From Neisseria sp. KEM232 (lineage in GTDB: Bacteria; Pseudomonadota; Gammaproteobacteria; Burkholderiales; Neisseriaceae), in assembly GCF_002237445.1 (NCBI RefSeq), contig NZ_CP022527.1:1364001-1428000 (forward strand): a stretch of DNA of 64,000 nt, read 5' to 3'. The notes below the pieces were generated by a model. It had not been told where the DNA came from. It did not search any database and saw nothing but the letters and a program-made list of their open reading frames with translations. The translations under genes were made by a program, and so were the position numbers. Each line of letters starts with the position of its first letter. The stretch's first letter is position 1. Shown here in pieces: positions 1 through 7,731 of this stretch.

Positions 1-222
1 GCGCAATTCGAGGGCGTATTCCTCTTCCTGCGTGGCGCGGTCGGCGGGATCGGGGGCGGTTTCGTGCTTTTTCAGTTCGGCGGCGGTGTCGCTTGCGTTG
101 TCGATCAGTTCGTCCTGCTGTTTGACGAGCAGTTCGCGGAAAAACGCGAGCTGGTCTTCGTTCATATAGTCATCTTCCGGGCCGTTCCAGTTGATGATGT
201 CTTGTTCGGTCAGTTTGGCCAT
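1..222 (-). CDS. dksA: RNA polymerase-binding transcription factor DksA (3' end outside window)
   Basis: The first 74 residues are present and the gene runs off the window. They show the DksA N-terminal region: the start MAKLTEQDIINWNGPEDDYM, then a helix with QLAFFRELLVKQQDELIDNA that leads into the coiled coil inserted in the RNA polymerase secondary channel. In the family the protein works with ppGpp on rRNA and amino acid promoters, and the zinc finger lies in the missing C-terminal half. The ATG at 220-222 is the only sensible start. A rho-independent terminator lies about 70 bases upstream, so dksA probably has its own promoter between 223 and 290 and is separated from the yggS-proC transcript that ends before it. 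Confidence 0.93.
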   Translation of the reverse strand, partial: MAKLTEQDIINWNGPEDDYMNEDQLAFFRELLVKQQDELIDNASDTAAELKKHETAPDPADRATQEEEYALELR

Positions 223-290
223 TTTGCTTCTCGTGCTGATTGTTCTTCGGAAAGTGCCGTGTTTTCAGTGTGCTGCGGCACGTCGTGCTG

Positions 291-322
291 AAAAAAAAAG
301 CAACCCGTCGAAAACGGGTTGC
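291..322 (-). terminator. Rho-independent terminator after proC
   Basis: An 8 bp perfect stem (300-307 with 315-322, GCAACCCG/CGGGTTGC) is followed on the minus strand by a run of nine T (the A run 291-299). It sits downstream of proC and upstream of dksA, so it most likely ends the yggS-proC transcript; an attenuator role in a dksA leader is the alternative. Confidence 0.8.
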
Positions 323-408
323 ACATCATAGCATGAAACAAACGGCGCTCCGCCGTTTTTCGTTTCGCTTACATTTTTACGGAACAGGTTTGCAGCCGTT
401 TTCAGATT

Positions 409-1203
409 TCAGACGGCCTCAAACTGCCGCGCCAGTTCGCGCGAACGTTCGACACAGGCTTCGACGCCTGCGGCAATGGATTCGGCGACATGGCGCTCTT
501 TGAAGGTTTCGACGGCTTCGTGGGTGGTGCCGCCTTTGGAGGTGACGTTTTGCCGCAATAGCGAAAAATCTTCGCCCGTCTGCGCCGCCAGCGCCACTGC
601 GCCCCGGAAGGTGGCAAGGCTGAGTTTTTTTGCGTCTTCGCGGCTGAAACCCTGCTGTTCGGCGGCGGTTTGCAGGGCTTCGAGCAGATAGAAGACATAG
701 GCCGGGCCGCTGCCGCTGATGCCGGTGATGCGGTGCATGCCGTCTTCGCTCTCGAGCCATACGGTTTGGCCGACGCTGTTCATGATGCGTTCGGCGGTGT
801 CCCTGTCTGCCTGCGGCAGGCCGTCTGAAAACAGGCCGGAGATGCCCATGCCGATTTTGGCCGGCGTGTTGGGCATCACGCGCACGATGCGCCGCGTGCC
901 GCCGAGCCAGGCCGACAGGGTGTCGATGCCCAAGCCCGCAGCCACCGACAACACCAGCGCGCCGCCCGTGTTCACGCCCGCGCAGGCGGCCTGCATATCC
1001 TGAGGTTTGACAGCCAGCACCAAAACGTCGTCCGCGCCCAAGTCGGGCAGGCTCTCAGACACGCTTGCGCCGAGCTCTGCCGCCAAACGCTCGCGCGTCT
1101 CTTGGCTGCGGTCGGCAAGGTGGACGCGGTATCCGCCCTGTTTCACCAGCCCGCCGGCGATGGCGGAAGCCATATTGCCGCCGCCGAGAAAATAGATGTT
1201 CAT
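409..1203 (-). CDS. proC: Pyrroline-5-carboxylate reductase
   Basis: 264 residues, normal for ProC. It reduces 1-pyrroline-5-carboxylate to proline with NAD(P)H in the cytosol, the last step of proline synthesis. The N-terminus has the Rossmann dinucleotide motif (MNIYFLGGGNMASAIAGGL). The central VMPNTPAKIGMG and the ITGISGSGPAYVF stretch are ProC signatures, and TSKGGTTHEAVE is in the C-terminal dimerisation helices. It lies 63 bases after yggS on the same strand, with a DUS in the gap, and yggS-proC next to divergent pilT is a conserved proteobacterial arrangement. The stop codon is supplied by a DUS (GCC GTC TGA), so the protein ends in Ala-Val. Confidence 0.95.
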   Translation of the reverse strand: MNIYFLGGGNMASAIAGGLVKQGGYRVHLADRSQETRERLAAELGASVSESLPDLGADDVLVLAVKPQDMQAACAGVNTGGALVLSVAAGLGIDTLSAWLGGTRRIVRVMPNTPAKIGMGISGLFSDGLPQADRDTAERIMNSVGQTVWLESEDGMHRITGISGSGPAYVFYLLEALQTAAEQQGFSREDAKKLSLATFRGAVALAAQTGEDFSLLRQNVTSKGGTTHEAVETFKERHVAESIAAGVEACVERSRELARQFEAV

Positions 1204-1266
1204 GTTTTACTCCTTTATGGTTAAGCGTATCTGCTTAGGTGCCGTTGAGGCCGTCTGAAAAGGGTT

Positions 1267-1968
1267 TCAGACGGCCTGCGGATATTCCCGCCGCCCGAAT
1301 ATCGCGCTGCCGATGCGGACATGGGTTGCGCCGCAGGCAACGGCGGTTTCCATATCGCCCGACATCCCCATCGACAACACGTCCGCCGCCACGCCCGCCG
1401 CGTTCAAATCGGCCAGCAGCCCGCGCATGGTGTCAAACTGTTTTTTCAAAACCTCTTCGTCCGCGCCCGCCTCGGCCACACACATCAAGCCGCGCACTTT
1501 GATATTGGGCAGCTTGGCCACCTCAACAGCCAGCGCAACCGCCTCTTCGGGCGGCACGCCGTGTTTGGCCGCTTCGCCTGCAATATTCACTTCGATGCAC
1601 ACCTGCAAAGGCGGCATTTCAGACGGCCTCTGTCCGCTCAAACGGCGCGCGGTTTTCAGACGGCCTATGGTGTGCACCCAGTGGGCGCGCTCGGCCACCT
1701 GCCGCGTTTTGTTCGACTGCACGTCGCCGATAAGGTGCCAGACAATATCGGGCAAACCGGCCAGCTCTTCGGTTTTGCCAAACCATTCCTGTATGTAGTT
1801 TTCGCCGAAATCGCGCTGGCCTGCGGCATACACTTCGCGGATGTCGGCGGCGGGAAAGGTTTTGGACACGGCCACCAGATGCACGCTTTCAGACGGCCTC
1901 TGCGCGCGCTGCGCCGCTTCGGCAAGCCGCCGCACGGTCTTTACATAGTTCTGTTGCAGGGTTGACAT
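1267..1968 (-). CDS. yggS: YggS family pyridoxal phosphate homeostasis protein
   Basis: 233 residues, matching the PLPBP/YggS family (usually 225-235). Members bind pyridoxal 5'-phosphate through a lysine and help maintain vitamin B6 and amino/keto acid balance; no reaction is firmly assigned. The PLP lysine is in LVAVSKTFPA near residue 36, followed by DFGENYIQEW and the fold-III barrel motifs WHLIGDVQSNKTR and LSMGMSGDMETAV. The end has THVRIGSAIFGRREYPQAV. It is first in the yggS-proC pair and divergent from pilT across a 130 base gap. Internal DUS copies are read as coding sequence, and a terminal DUS supplies the stop codon. Confidence 0.93.
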   Translation of the reverse strand: MSTLQQNYVKTVRRLAEAAQRAQRPSESVHLVAVSKTFPAADIREVYAAGQRDFGENYIQEWFGKTEELAGLPDIVWHLIGDVQSNKTRQVAERAHWVHTIGRLKTARRLSGQRPSEMPPLQVCIEVNIAGEAAKHGVPPEEAVALAVEVAKLPNIKVRGLMCVAEAGADEEVLKKQFDTMRGLLADLNAAGVAADVLSMGMSGDMETAVACGATHVRIGSAIFGRREYPQAV

Positions 1969-2098
1969 GATTAGATGGTTGATTTGGAAGTTTTTTTGAA
2001 ATTTCCGCAGATTTGCATGGAATAAAGCGGCGTTCTTATTTAAAATGCAGCGTTATTTTTTGCAAGAAATTGTAACTGAAAAAGACAAAGGCCACATT

Positions 2099-3136
2099 AT
2101 GCAGATTACCGACCTACTCGCGTTCGGCGTGAAAAACAAAGCATCCGACTTACACCTCTCCGCCGGCCTGCCGCCGATGATCCGCGTGCACGGCGACGTG
2201 CGCCGCATCAACCTGCCGGAAATGAATGCCGAGGAAGTCGGCCACATGATCACTTCCGTGATGAACGATTTGCAGCGCAAAAACTACCAGCAAAACCTGG
2301 AAACCGACTTTTCCTTCGAGCTGCCCAACGTCGCCCGCTTCCGTGTCAACGCGTTCAACACCAACCGCGGCCCGGCCGCCGTGTTCCGTACCATTCCCAG
2401 CAAAGTGCTGACACTGGAAGATTTAAAAGCGCCGCGCATTTTCCAAAAAATCTCGGAAAACCCGCGCGGCCTCGTGCTGGTAACCGGCCCGACCGGTTCG
2501 GGCAAATCCACCACGCTGGCGGCGATGATCAACTATATCAACGAAACCCACTCCTCGCACATCCTCACCATCGAAGACCCGATCGAGTTTGTGCACGAGA
2601 GCAAAAAATGTCTGATCAACCAGCGCGAGCTGCACGAACACACCCACAGCTTCGCCAACGCCCTACGCTCCGCCCTGCGTGAAGACCCGGACGTGATTCT
2701 TGTGGGCGAGATGCGCGACCCCGAAACCATCGGCCTCGCGCTCACCGCCGCCGAAACCGGCCACTTGGTATTCGGCACCCTGCACACCACCGGCGCGGCC
2801 AAAACCGTCGACCGTATCGTCGACGTATTCCCCGCAGGCGAAAAAGAAATGGTGCGCTCCATGCTGTCCGAATCGCTGCGCGCCGTGATTTCGCAAACCC
2901 TGCTCAAAACCCGCGACGGCCAGGGACGCGTCGCCGCGCACGAAATCCTGATTTCCACCGCCGCCGTGCGCAACCTGATCCGCGAAAACAAAATCGCCCA
3001 AATCGGCTCGGCGCTGCAAACCGGCCAGCAATACGGCATGCAGACGCTCGACCAGTCATTGCAGGCTCTGGTGCGCACCGGCGTCATTTCCCAAGAAACC
3101 GCCCGCGCCAAAGCGCAAAACGCCGACTTTATGTAA
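2099..3136 (+). CDS. pilT: Type IV pilus retraction ATPase PilT
   Basis: 345 residues from the internal ATG at 2099. The reading frame opens at 2045, but homology with neisserial PilT begins at MQITDLLAFGVKNKASDLHL. PilT is the cytoplasmic hexameric AAA-type ATPase that depolymerises type IV pili and drives twitching motility, and it is needed for DNA uptake. Visible motifs are Walker A GPTGSGKST near residue 130, the Asp box ILTIEDPIEF, Walker B DPDVILVGEMRD, the His box GHLVFGTLHT and the PilT-specific AVRNLIRENKIAQI near the C-terminus. All key residues are present. pilU follows after 20 bases, so the two are probably co-transcribed. Confidence 0.97.
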   Translation: MQITDLLAFGVKNKASDLHLSAGLPPMIRVHGDVRRINLPEMNAEEVGHMITSVMNDLQRKNYQQNLETDFSFELPNVARFRVNAFNTNRGPAAVFRTIPSKVLTLEDLKAPRIFQKISENPRGLVLVTGPTGSGKSTTLAAMINYINETHSSHILTIEDPIEFVHESKKCLINQRELHEHTHSFANALRSALREDPDVILVGEMRDPETIGLALTAAETGHLVFGTLHTTGAAKTVDRIVDVFPAGEKEMVRSMLSESLRAVISQTLLKTRDGQGRVAAHEILISTAAVRNLIRENKIAQIGSALQTGQQYGMQTLDQSLQALVRTGVISQETARAKAQNADFM

Positions 3137-3156
3137 ACGGATAACGGAGAAAAAAC

Positions 3157-4392
3157 ATGAGCGACATCCCGCAAAACCTCGACGGCCTGCTGAGCGAAAT
3201 CGTGTCCGACTATTCGGGCAGCGACAACCCGCACATCGATCAGGAAAGCCCTGCCGCCATCGGCCAGCACCTGCATCCTATTCTGGCGCGCATGTGCGAA
3301 GAAGCCGAAAAACGCGGCGCATCCGATATTTTCATCAGCTCGGGCTTCCCGCCTTCGGTAAAAATCGACGGCAACCTCATTCCTGTGCCGCTGCCCGCGC
3401 TGACTGCGGCCGACACCGAAAAAATCGTCGCCTCCACCATGAACACCGCCCAGCGCGAGGAATACCTGCGCAACCACGAAATCAACTATTCCGTGCAATC
3501 CAAGGGCAACGTGCGCTACCGTGTCAATTCCTACCACGAACAAGGCCGCTGCGGCCTCGTCATGCGCCGCATCAACACCGAAATCCCCTCCGTGGAAGAC
3601 CTCGCCCTGCCGCTCAAACTCAAAGAACTCGTCATGCAGAAACGCGGCCTGCTCATCCTGGCGGGTGCGACCGGCTCCGGTAAATCCACCTCCATGGCCG
3701 CCATGCTCGACCACCGCAACCGCAACCTGCCCGGCCACATCATCACCATCGAAGACCCCATCGAGTATCTGCACGTCCCCCGCCGCTCCATCATCACCCA
3801 GCGCGAAGTCGGCATCGACACATCCAGCTGGGAAGTGGCCGTACAAAGCGCCATGCGTCAGGCGCCCGACGTCGTCTGCGTCGGCGAGGTGCGCGGCATC
3901 GAAAGTATGGAATACGCCCTGCAACTGGCGCAAACCGGCCACCTCTGCATCTTCACCATCCACGCCACCACCGCCAACCAAACCATCGAGCGTATCATGA
4001 ACCTGTACCCCGAAGAGCGGCACAAACAGGTGCTCATCGACTTGGCGATGAACCTCGTCGGCATCATCGGCCAACGTCTCGTCGTCAAAAAAGGCGGCAA
4101 AGGCCGCACCGCCATCGTCGATTTGATGATCAACACCCCCGCCGTGCAGGATTTGGTATTCAAAGGCGATTTGATGGGCATCAAAGAACTGATGACGCGC
4201 GGCCAAGGCGACGGCATGCAAACCTTCGACCAGCACTTGTTCGACCTCTATGTCGCCGGCACCATCGACTACGACGAAGCCATCCGCCAGGCCGACTCCG
4301 CCAACGACCTGCGCCTGCGCATCCAGCTCTACGAAGAAGGCAACAAGCCCGACCACATCTTCGACCGCGTCAGCGACCTCAACCTCATCTGA
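3157..4392 (+). CDS. pilU: PilT/PilU family type IV pilus ATPase PilU
   Basis: 411 residues, longer than PilT through an N-terminal extension of about 40 residues. In Neisseria and Pseudomonas, PilU is a PilT-dependent accessory retraction motor. The sequence has the N-terminal domain (RGASDIFISSGFPPSVKIDG), Walker A GATGSGKSTS, Asp box IITIEDPIEY, Walker B APDVVCVGEVRG and His box GHLCIFTIHATT. The C-terminus (EGNKPDHIFDRVSDLNLI) extends past the PilT end, typical for PilU. A ribosome-binding site (GGAGAAAAAAC) precedes the ATG, and DUS-pair terminators follow. Confidence 0.95.
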   Translation: MSDIPQNLDGLLSEIVSDYSGSDNPHIDQESPAAIGQHLHPILARMCEEAEKRGASDIFISSGFPPSVKIDGNLIPVPLPALTAADTEKIVASTMNTAQREEYLRNHEINYSVQSKGNVRYRVNSYHEQGRCGLVMRRINTEIPSVEDLALPLKLKELVMQKRGLLILAGATGSGKSTSMAAMLDHRNRNLPGHIITIEDPIEYLHVPRRSIITQREVGIDTSSWEVAVQSAMRQAPDVVCVGEVRGIESMEYALQLAQTGHLCIFTIHATTANQTIERIMNLYPEERHKQVLIDLAMNLVGIIGQRLVVKKGGKGRTAIVDLMINTPAVQDLVFKGDLMGIKELMTRGQGDGMQTFDQHLFDLYVAGTIDYDEAIRQADSANDLRLRIQLYEEGNKPDHIFDRVSDLNLI

Positions 4393-4406
4393 CACGGATG
4401 CTTTTC

Positions 4407-4440
4407 AGACGGCCTGCCCCGCGCAGGCCGTCTTTTTTGT
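4407..4440 (+). terminator. DUS-pair terminator after pilU
   Basis: Inverted DUS cores (AGACGGCCTG at 4407 and CAGGCCGTCT at 4424-4433) form a GC-rich stem followed by TTTTTT, 14 bases after the pilU stop codon. Confidence 0.8.
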
Positions 4441-4447
4441 GTAAACA

Positions 4448-4481
4448 GAGGCCGTCTGAAAACCTGCTTTCAGACGGCCTC
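4448..4481. repeat. Second inverted DUS pair
   Basis: A perfect pair of 14-base arms (GAGGCCGTCTGAAA and its complement) with a short loop. It carries no T tract of its own and may back up the pilU terminator or serve for DNA uptake. Confidence 0.7.
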
Positions 4482-4523
4482 TTAACCGATACAGGCGGGA
4501 AAACAACAAACTCACCACCGTTA

Positions 4524-4536
4524 GTAACATTGTTAC
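4524..4536. promoter_or_regulatory. Possible operator upstream of the adhesin promoter
   Basis: The perfect palindrome GTAACATTGTTAC lies in an AT-rich stretch. Its centre is about 61 bases upstream of the start site predicted from the adjacent promoter, a class I activator position. No regulator can be named. Confidence 0.35.
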
Positions 4537-4555
4537 GCTTTTTTATCGGAAAAGG

Positions 4556-4584
4556 TTGCAAAAGGTTTGGAATATGCATATAAG
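4556..4584 (+). promoter_or_regulatory. Predicted sigma70 promoter of the adhesin gene
   Basis: A -35 box TTGCAA (4556-4561), a 17-base spacer and a -10 box TATAAG (4579-4584). The predicted start near 4591 gives a long leader of about 290 bases before the adhesin ATG at 4885. The leader contains one DUS near 4708 and no other recognisable gene. Confidence 0.5.
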
Positions 4585-4884
4585 CTCGGCCAGCCCGTTT
4601 GCTGTATCCGTGAAACACAGGCGGGAACAAATCCGAAAATCTGCGAAATCCGGCCGGAAAACGTCATATCGTGCCAAACCTCCGCAAACGGGGCGCAACA
4701 AGAAAAAAGGCCGTCTGAAAAGCCTTTGGGCATGAGCCGAAAGAAATTTTCAAACGGAGGTGGGCAGGAAAAGTGCAATGGCACGAAATTTGCAGCAAAG
4801 TTTGGTTGCGATGCAGCCGCTGCCGCCGTGGCAAAACACGGCAGGTATCGGCGGCAGAAAAGTTTTAACAAAAAGGAAGTCAAA

Positions 4885-7575
4885 ATGAACAAGATCTATC
4901 GTACCGTTTACAACGAAACGACCAACACTTGGGTGGCTGTGCAAGAAACAGCCAAGGCGCATGGCAAGTCCGGGCGCAGCAGCATGGTTGCTGCTGTGGT
5001 GGACGGCATTTCTCTGAATAAGAAAGTATTGACGATTTCTGCTTCTGTTGCAGCTGCCTTTATGTCGCAGACCGCAATGGCAGATAATGCTCGCATTGAA
5101 AATGGATCTGCTCAATGGACTATTGCCGTTAGCCCAAGTGGTAGTAATGTCGGCGGAAATGGCAGCGCTAAAGCTACAGGCAAAACTTCTATCGCAGCTG
5201 GTTGGGACGCTAAGGCCGACGGAGAAAATTCAATTGCGGTGGGTTACGGTGCATCAACAGAGACTAACTCGGCAACTTACTACCGAATACAAAATGTTCC
5301 TGATAAGACAATGAATAATATCGCGATTGGTAAGCAAGCCAGATCGGGCGGGTTGCAGACAATTGCATTTGGTCCTGAGTCAGTAGCTTCTAAATCACAG
5401 TCCATTGCTTTTGGTTTTGATGCCCAGGCAACAGGCGATCAGTCTGTGGCACTGGGTGCGAATACCCGTTCGACCGGAGATTCTTCGGTTGCCATTGGTG
5501 GTGATGATTTGGATTCGGTAGCATCCACAGTGTATCGAGTGACTTCTCAATCTGCTGATAATGATGCGTATAACGATACGGCACTGGCAAAAAAATATCG
5601 GGAGTTAACGGGTCAGAACTTAGTTAATTTCACGCCTAATAATCGCTATATCGGCACATCTACTGGCCAGGCTGGGGTTGCTGTGGGCGTCTCTGCCAAG
5701 GCGGCAGATTTGGCAACGGCAGTAGGTACGAAATCCCATGCCACGGGTGATTATTCGGCTGCATTCGGTGTAGGGGCAAATGCTACATTGGCCAATGCTG
5801 TTGCCTTGGGTGCGGGTAGTACAACTGCAACAAACGCTACTGATGTGCCGTCTGCCACAATTGGTGCAATCACCTACGGTGGTGGGACTAGCCCGTTTGC
5901 TGGCAGCGGCAAAGTGGTTCCCGGTGACCAAGTTTCAGTTGGTGCGGCCGGTTTCGAACGCCAAATCAAACACGTTGCGCCAGGTGCTATTACTGCAGCT
6001 AGCACTGATGCCATTAACGGTAGCCAGTTGTTCTATGTGGCTAAAGGTTTACAAGAACAAATTACAGCTGCCGGTGGTAATGGTATTCACTTCTACCATG
6101 TAAACGGTGCAAATACTGACAATAACTATAATAATGACGGTGCAACTGGCAGCAAAGCCTTGGCAGCAGGGATTAACGCTAAAGCGGCTGGCGCTAGCTC
6201 TGTTGCGGTTGGTAGCGCTGAAGTTGCGGAAAAATCTGTTGTTGGTCAGTCGAATTCCGAGGGTGCAGTTGCAATTGGTGATTCCGCTTATGCAGCGGGT
6301 CGTCAGGCAGTTACTCTTGGTGCTAGCCGTGCGGAAGAGGAGCAGGCAGTTGCCATCGGCTCTAATGCCCGCTCTAGTGGCAAGGCTTCTACGGCTATTG
6401 GTGCGGCTGCAGTAGCGTCTAAAGAAAATAGTATCTCTATTGGTTCTAGTGCTAATGCTGCTGGTAATAATAGCGTAGCAATTGGTGCAGATAGTTCTAC
6501 TGTCGCAGCTGGTTCAGTTGCCTTGGGTTATGGCTCTCAGGCTACTCGTGCCGCTATCGATGCGACTAAAGTTCAGGCTAATGCAGCACCTACCGTGGCG
6601 AATAATCAGGTTTACGCACTGGCGTCAGCTTCTAATACTGATCAAAACAATATTAGGGCGACAGTAAAAGGCGAGCTGGGTGCGGTATCAGTTGGTACGC
6701 AGAATGGTACCCGCCAAATCATTAATGTGGCCGCAGGTACGGAAGACTCTGATGCAGTAAACGTTGCTCAGCTGAAAGCTGTAGCAAACCAAGTAACATC
6801 GTCTATTTCCACCACTCCGTTGACCGTAGCCAACGACGGCAAAGTTACTCCACCGGCTGCTGCCGACGCAGGCAAACTGGCCACAGCGGGTGATATTGCC
6901 AACGCCATCAACAATAGCGGCTTCCAAGCCACTGCCGGCGGCAGACTGGCTAGCGGTACTACGGCTACTGCCACTACCGTTAAACCCGGTCAAAAAGTTA
7001 CCTTTGCTGCCGGTAACGGTTTGACTGTTAAACAGGATGTGGACGCTACCAACGGTGACCAGACTTACACTTACGCATTGGATGCCCAAACCGTAGTGCA
7101 GAATGCCCAAACTCCGGTGGTATACACCGATGCCAACGGCAACAAAGTGTACAAACACACGGATGGCAACTTCTACGATGCACCTAACGGCGCAGGTAAC
7201 CAAGTAGCCACCGGCGACGTGATTGCCAGCATGCAGAATGCAGCAGGCAATACCACTGCACCGACCACATTGGCTAACGTGAAGGGCAATCTTGCCGATA
7301 CGAGCAATGCCACCGGCAATCCGAACGGTAACGATCGTGCTACCTTGGCAGCAGGTAACAAAGGCAACAACGCCGCCACCGTCAACGACGTACTCAACGC
7401 AGGCTTCACCGTCCAAGGCAACGGCGTAGCGAAAGACTTCGTAACCCACGGCGACACCGTCAACTTCGCCAACGGCCAAGGCACAGTCGCCAAAGTCGAA
7501 AGCAAAGACGGCGTAACCAAAGTCAGCTTCGACACCCCGATGCAGTACCTGGCTCGCGGGCATTCCGTGCCGTGA
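4885..7575 (+). CDS. Trimeric autotransporter adhesin, truncated (no membrane anchor)
   Basis: 896 residues from the ATG at 4885, which has a good ribosome-binding site (AAGGAAG). The start MNKIYRTVYNETTNTWVAV is the extended signal peptide region of type V secretion proteins; the hydrophobic core ends in SQTAMA near residue 62. A long YadA/Hia-like head follows, with many 14-16 residue repeats of the AVAIG/SIAIG/SVALG type, then two neck motifs (DAINGSQLFYVAKGL and DAVNVAQLKAVANQV) and a stalk. The C-terminal ~70 residue YadA anchor barrel, needed for secretion and trimer anchoring, is absent: the frame stops at MQYLARGHSVP and runs into DUS repeats. Base composition changes from AT-rich head to GC-rich stalk near 6810, suggesting mosaic origin. 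It is probably non-functional or a silent cassette. Confidence 0.85.
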   Translation: MNKIYRTVYNETTNTWVAVQETAKAHGKSGRSSMVAAVVDGISLNKKVLTISASVAAAFMSQTAMADNARIENGSAQWTIAVSPSGSNVGGNGSAKATGKTSIAAGWDAKADGENSIAVGYGASTETNSATYYRIQNVPDKTMNNIAIGKQARSGGLQTIAFGPESVASKSQSIAFGFDAQATGDQSVALGANTRSTGDSSVAIGGDDLDSVASTVYRVTSQSADNDAYNDTALAKKYRELTGQNLVNFTPNNRYIGTSTGQAGVAVGVSAKAADLATAVGTKSHATGDYSAAFGVGANATLANAVALGAGSTTATNATDVPSATIGAITYGGGTSPFAGSGKVVPGDQVSVGAAGFERQIKHVAPGAITAASTDAINGSQLFYVAKGLQEQITAAGGNGIHFYHVNGANTDNNYNNDGATGSKALAAGINAKAAGASSVAVGSAEVAEKSVVGQSNSEGAVAIGDSAYAAGRQAVTLGASRAEEEQAVAIGSNARSSGKASTAIGAAAVASKENSISIGSSANAAGNNSVAIGADSSTVAAGSVALGYGSQATRAAIDATKVQANAAPTVANNQVYALASASNTDQNNIRATVKGELGAVSVGTQNGTRQIINVAAGTEDSDAVNVAQLKAVANQVTSSISTTPLTVANDGKVTPPAAADAGKLATAGDIANAINNSGFQATAGGRLASGTTATATTVKPGQKVTFAAGNGLTVKQDVDATNGDQTYTYALDAQTVVQNAQTPVVYTDANGNKVYKHTDGNFYDAPNGAGNQVATGDVIASMQNAAGNTTAPTTLANVKGNLADTSNATGNPNGNDRATLAAGNKGNNAATVNDVLNAGFTVQGNGVAKDFVTHGDTVNFANGQGTVAKVESKDGVTKVSFDTPMQYLARGHSVP

Positions 7576-7655
7576 GGCCGTCTGAAAGCACAGCTTCGGC
7601 ACAGCCAAAACGGTGAGGCCGTCTGAAAACACAGCTTCGGAGCAGCCAAAACGGT
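7574..7655 (+). repeat. Two 41-bp tandem repeats, each starting with a DUS
   Basis: Two nearly identical 41-base units (7574-7614 and 7615-7655) begin with GAGGCCGTCTGAAA and end with CAGCCAAAACGGT. The adhesin stop codon lies in the first unit, so these repeats mark the break point of the truncated adhesin. Confidence 0.85.
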
Positions 7656-7656
7656 T

Positions 7657-7709
7657 AGGCCGTCTGAAAACGCCGCCCGACATTGTCGGGCGGCGTTTTC
7701 AGACGGCCT
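7657..7709. terminator. Bidirectional DUS terminator between the adhesin and rhlE
   Basis: Two perfect 25-base arms (7657-7681 and 7685-7709) begin and end with DUS and enclose a 3-base loop. The stem can end transcription of both convergent genes. It is the longest perfect hairpin I noticed in the window. Confidence 0.8.
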
Positions 7710-7731
7710 TTGCGTATGCGGCGGACGCGCT

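Noticed and set aside
1969..2098. A sigma54 promoter upstream of pilT
   Set aside because: A GGAA...TTGCAT arrangement is present, but the GG and GC elements do not have the required spacing or sequence.
2533..4395. A 620-codon open frame on the minus strand opposite pilT-pilU
   Set aside because: It overlaps two certain genes completely, has the Asp/Val/Gly-rich content typical of antisense frames in GC-rich DNA and resembles no protein family.
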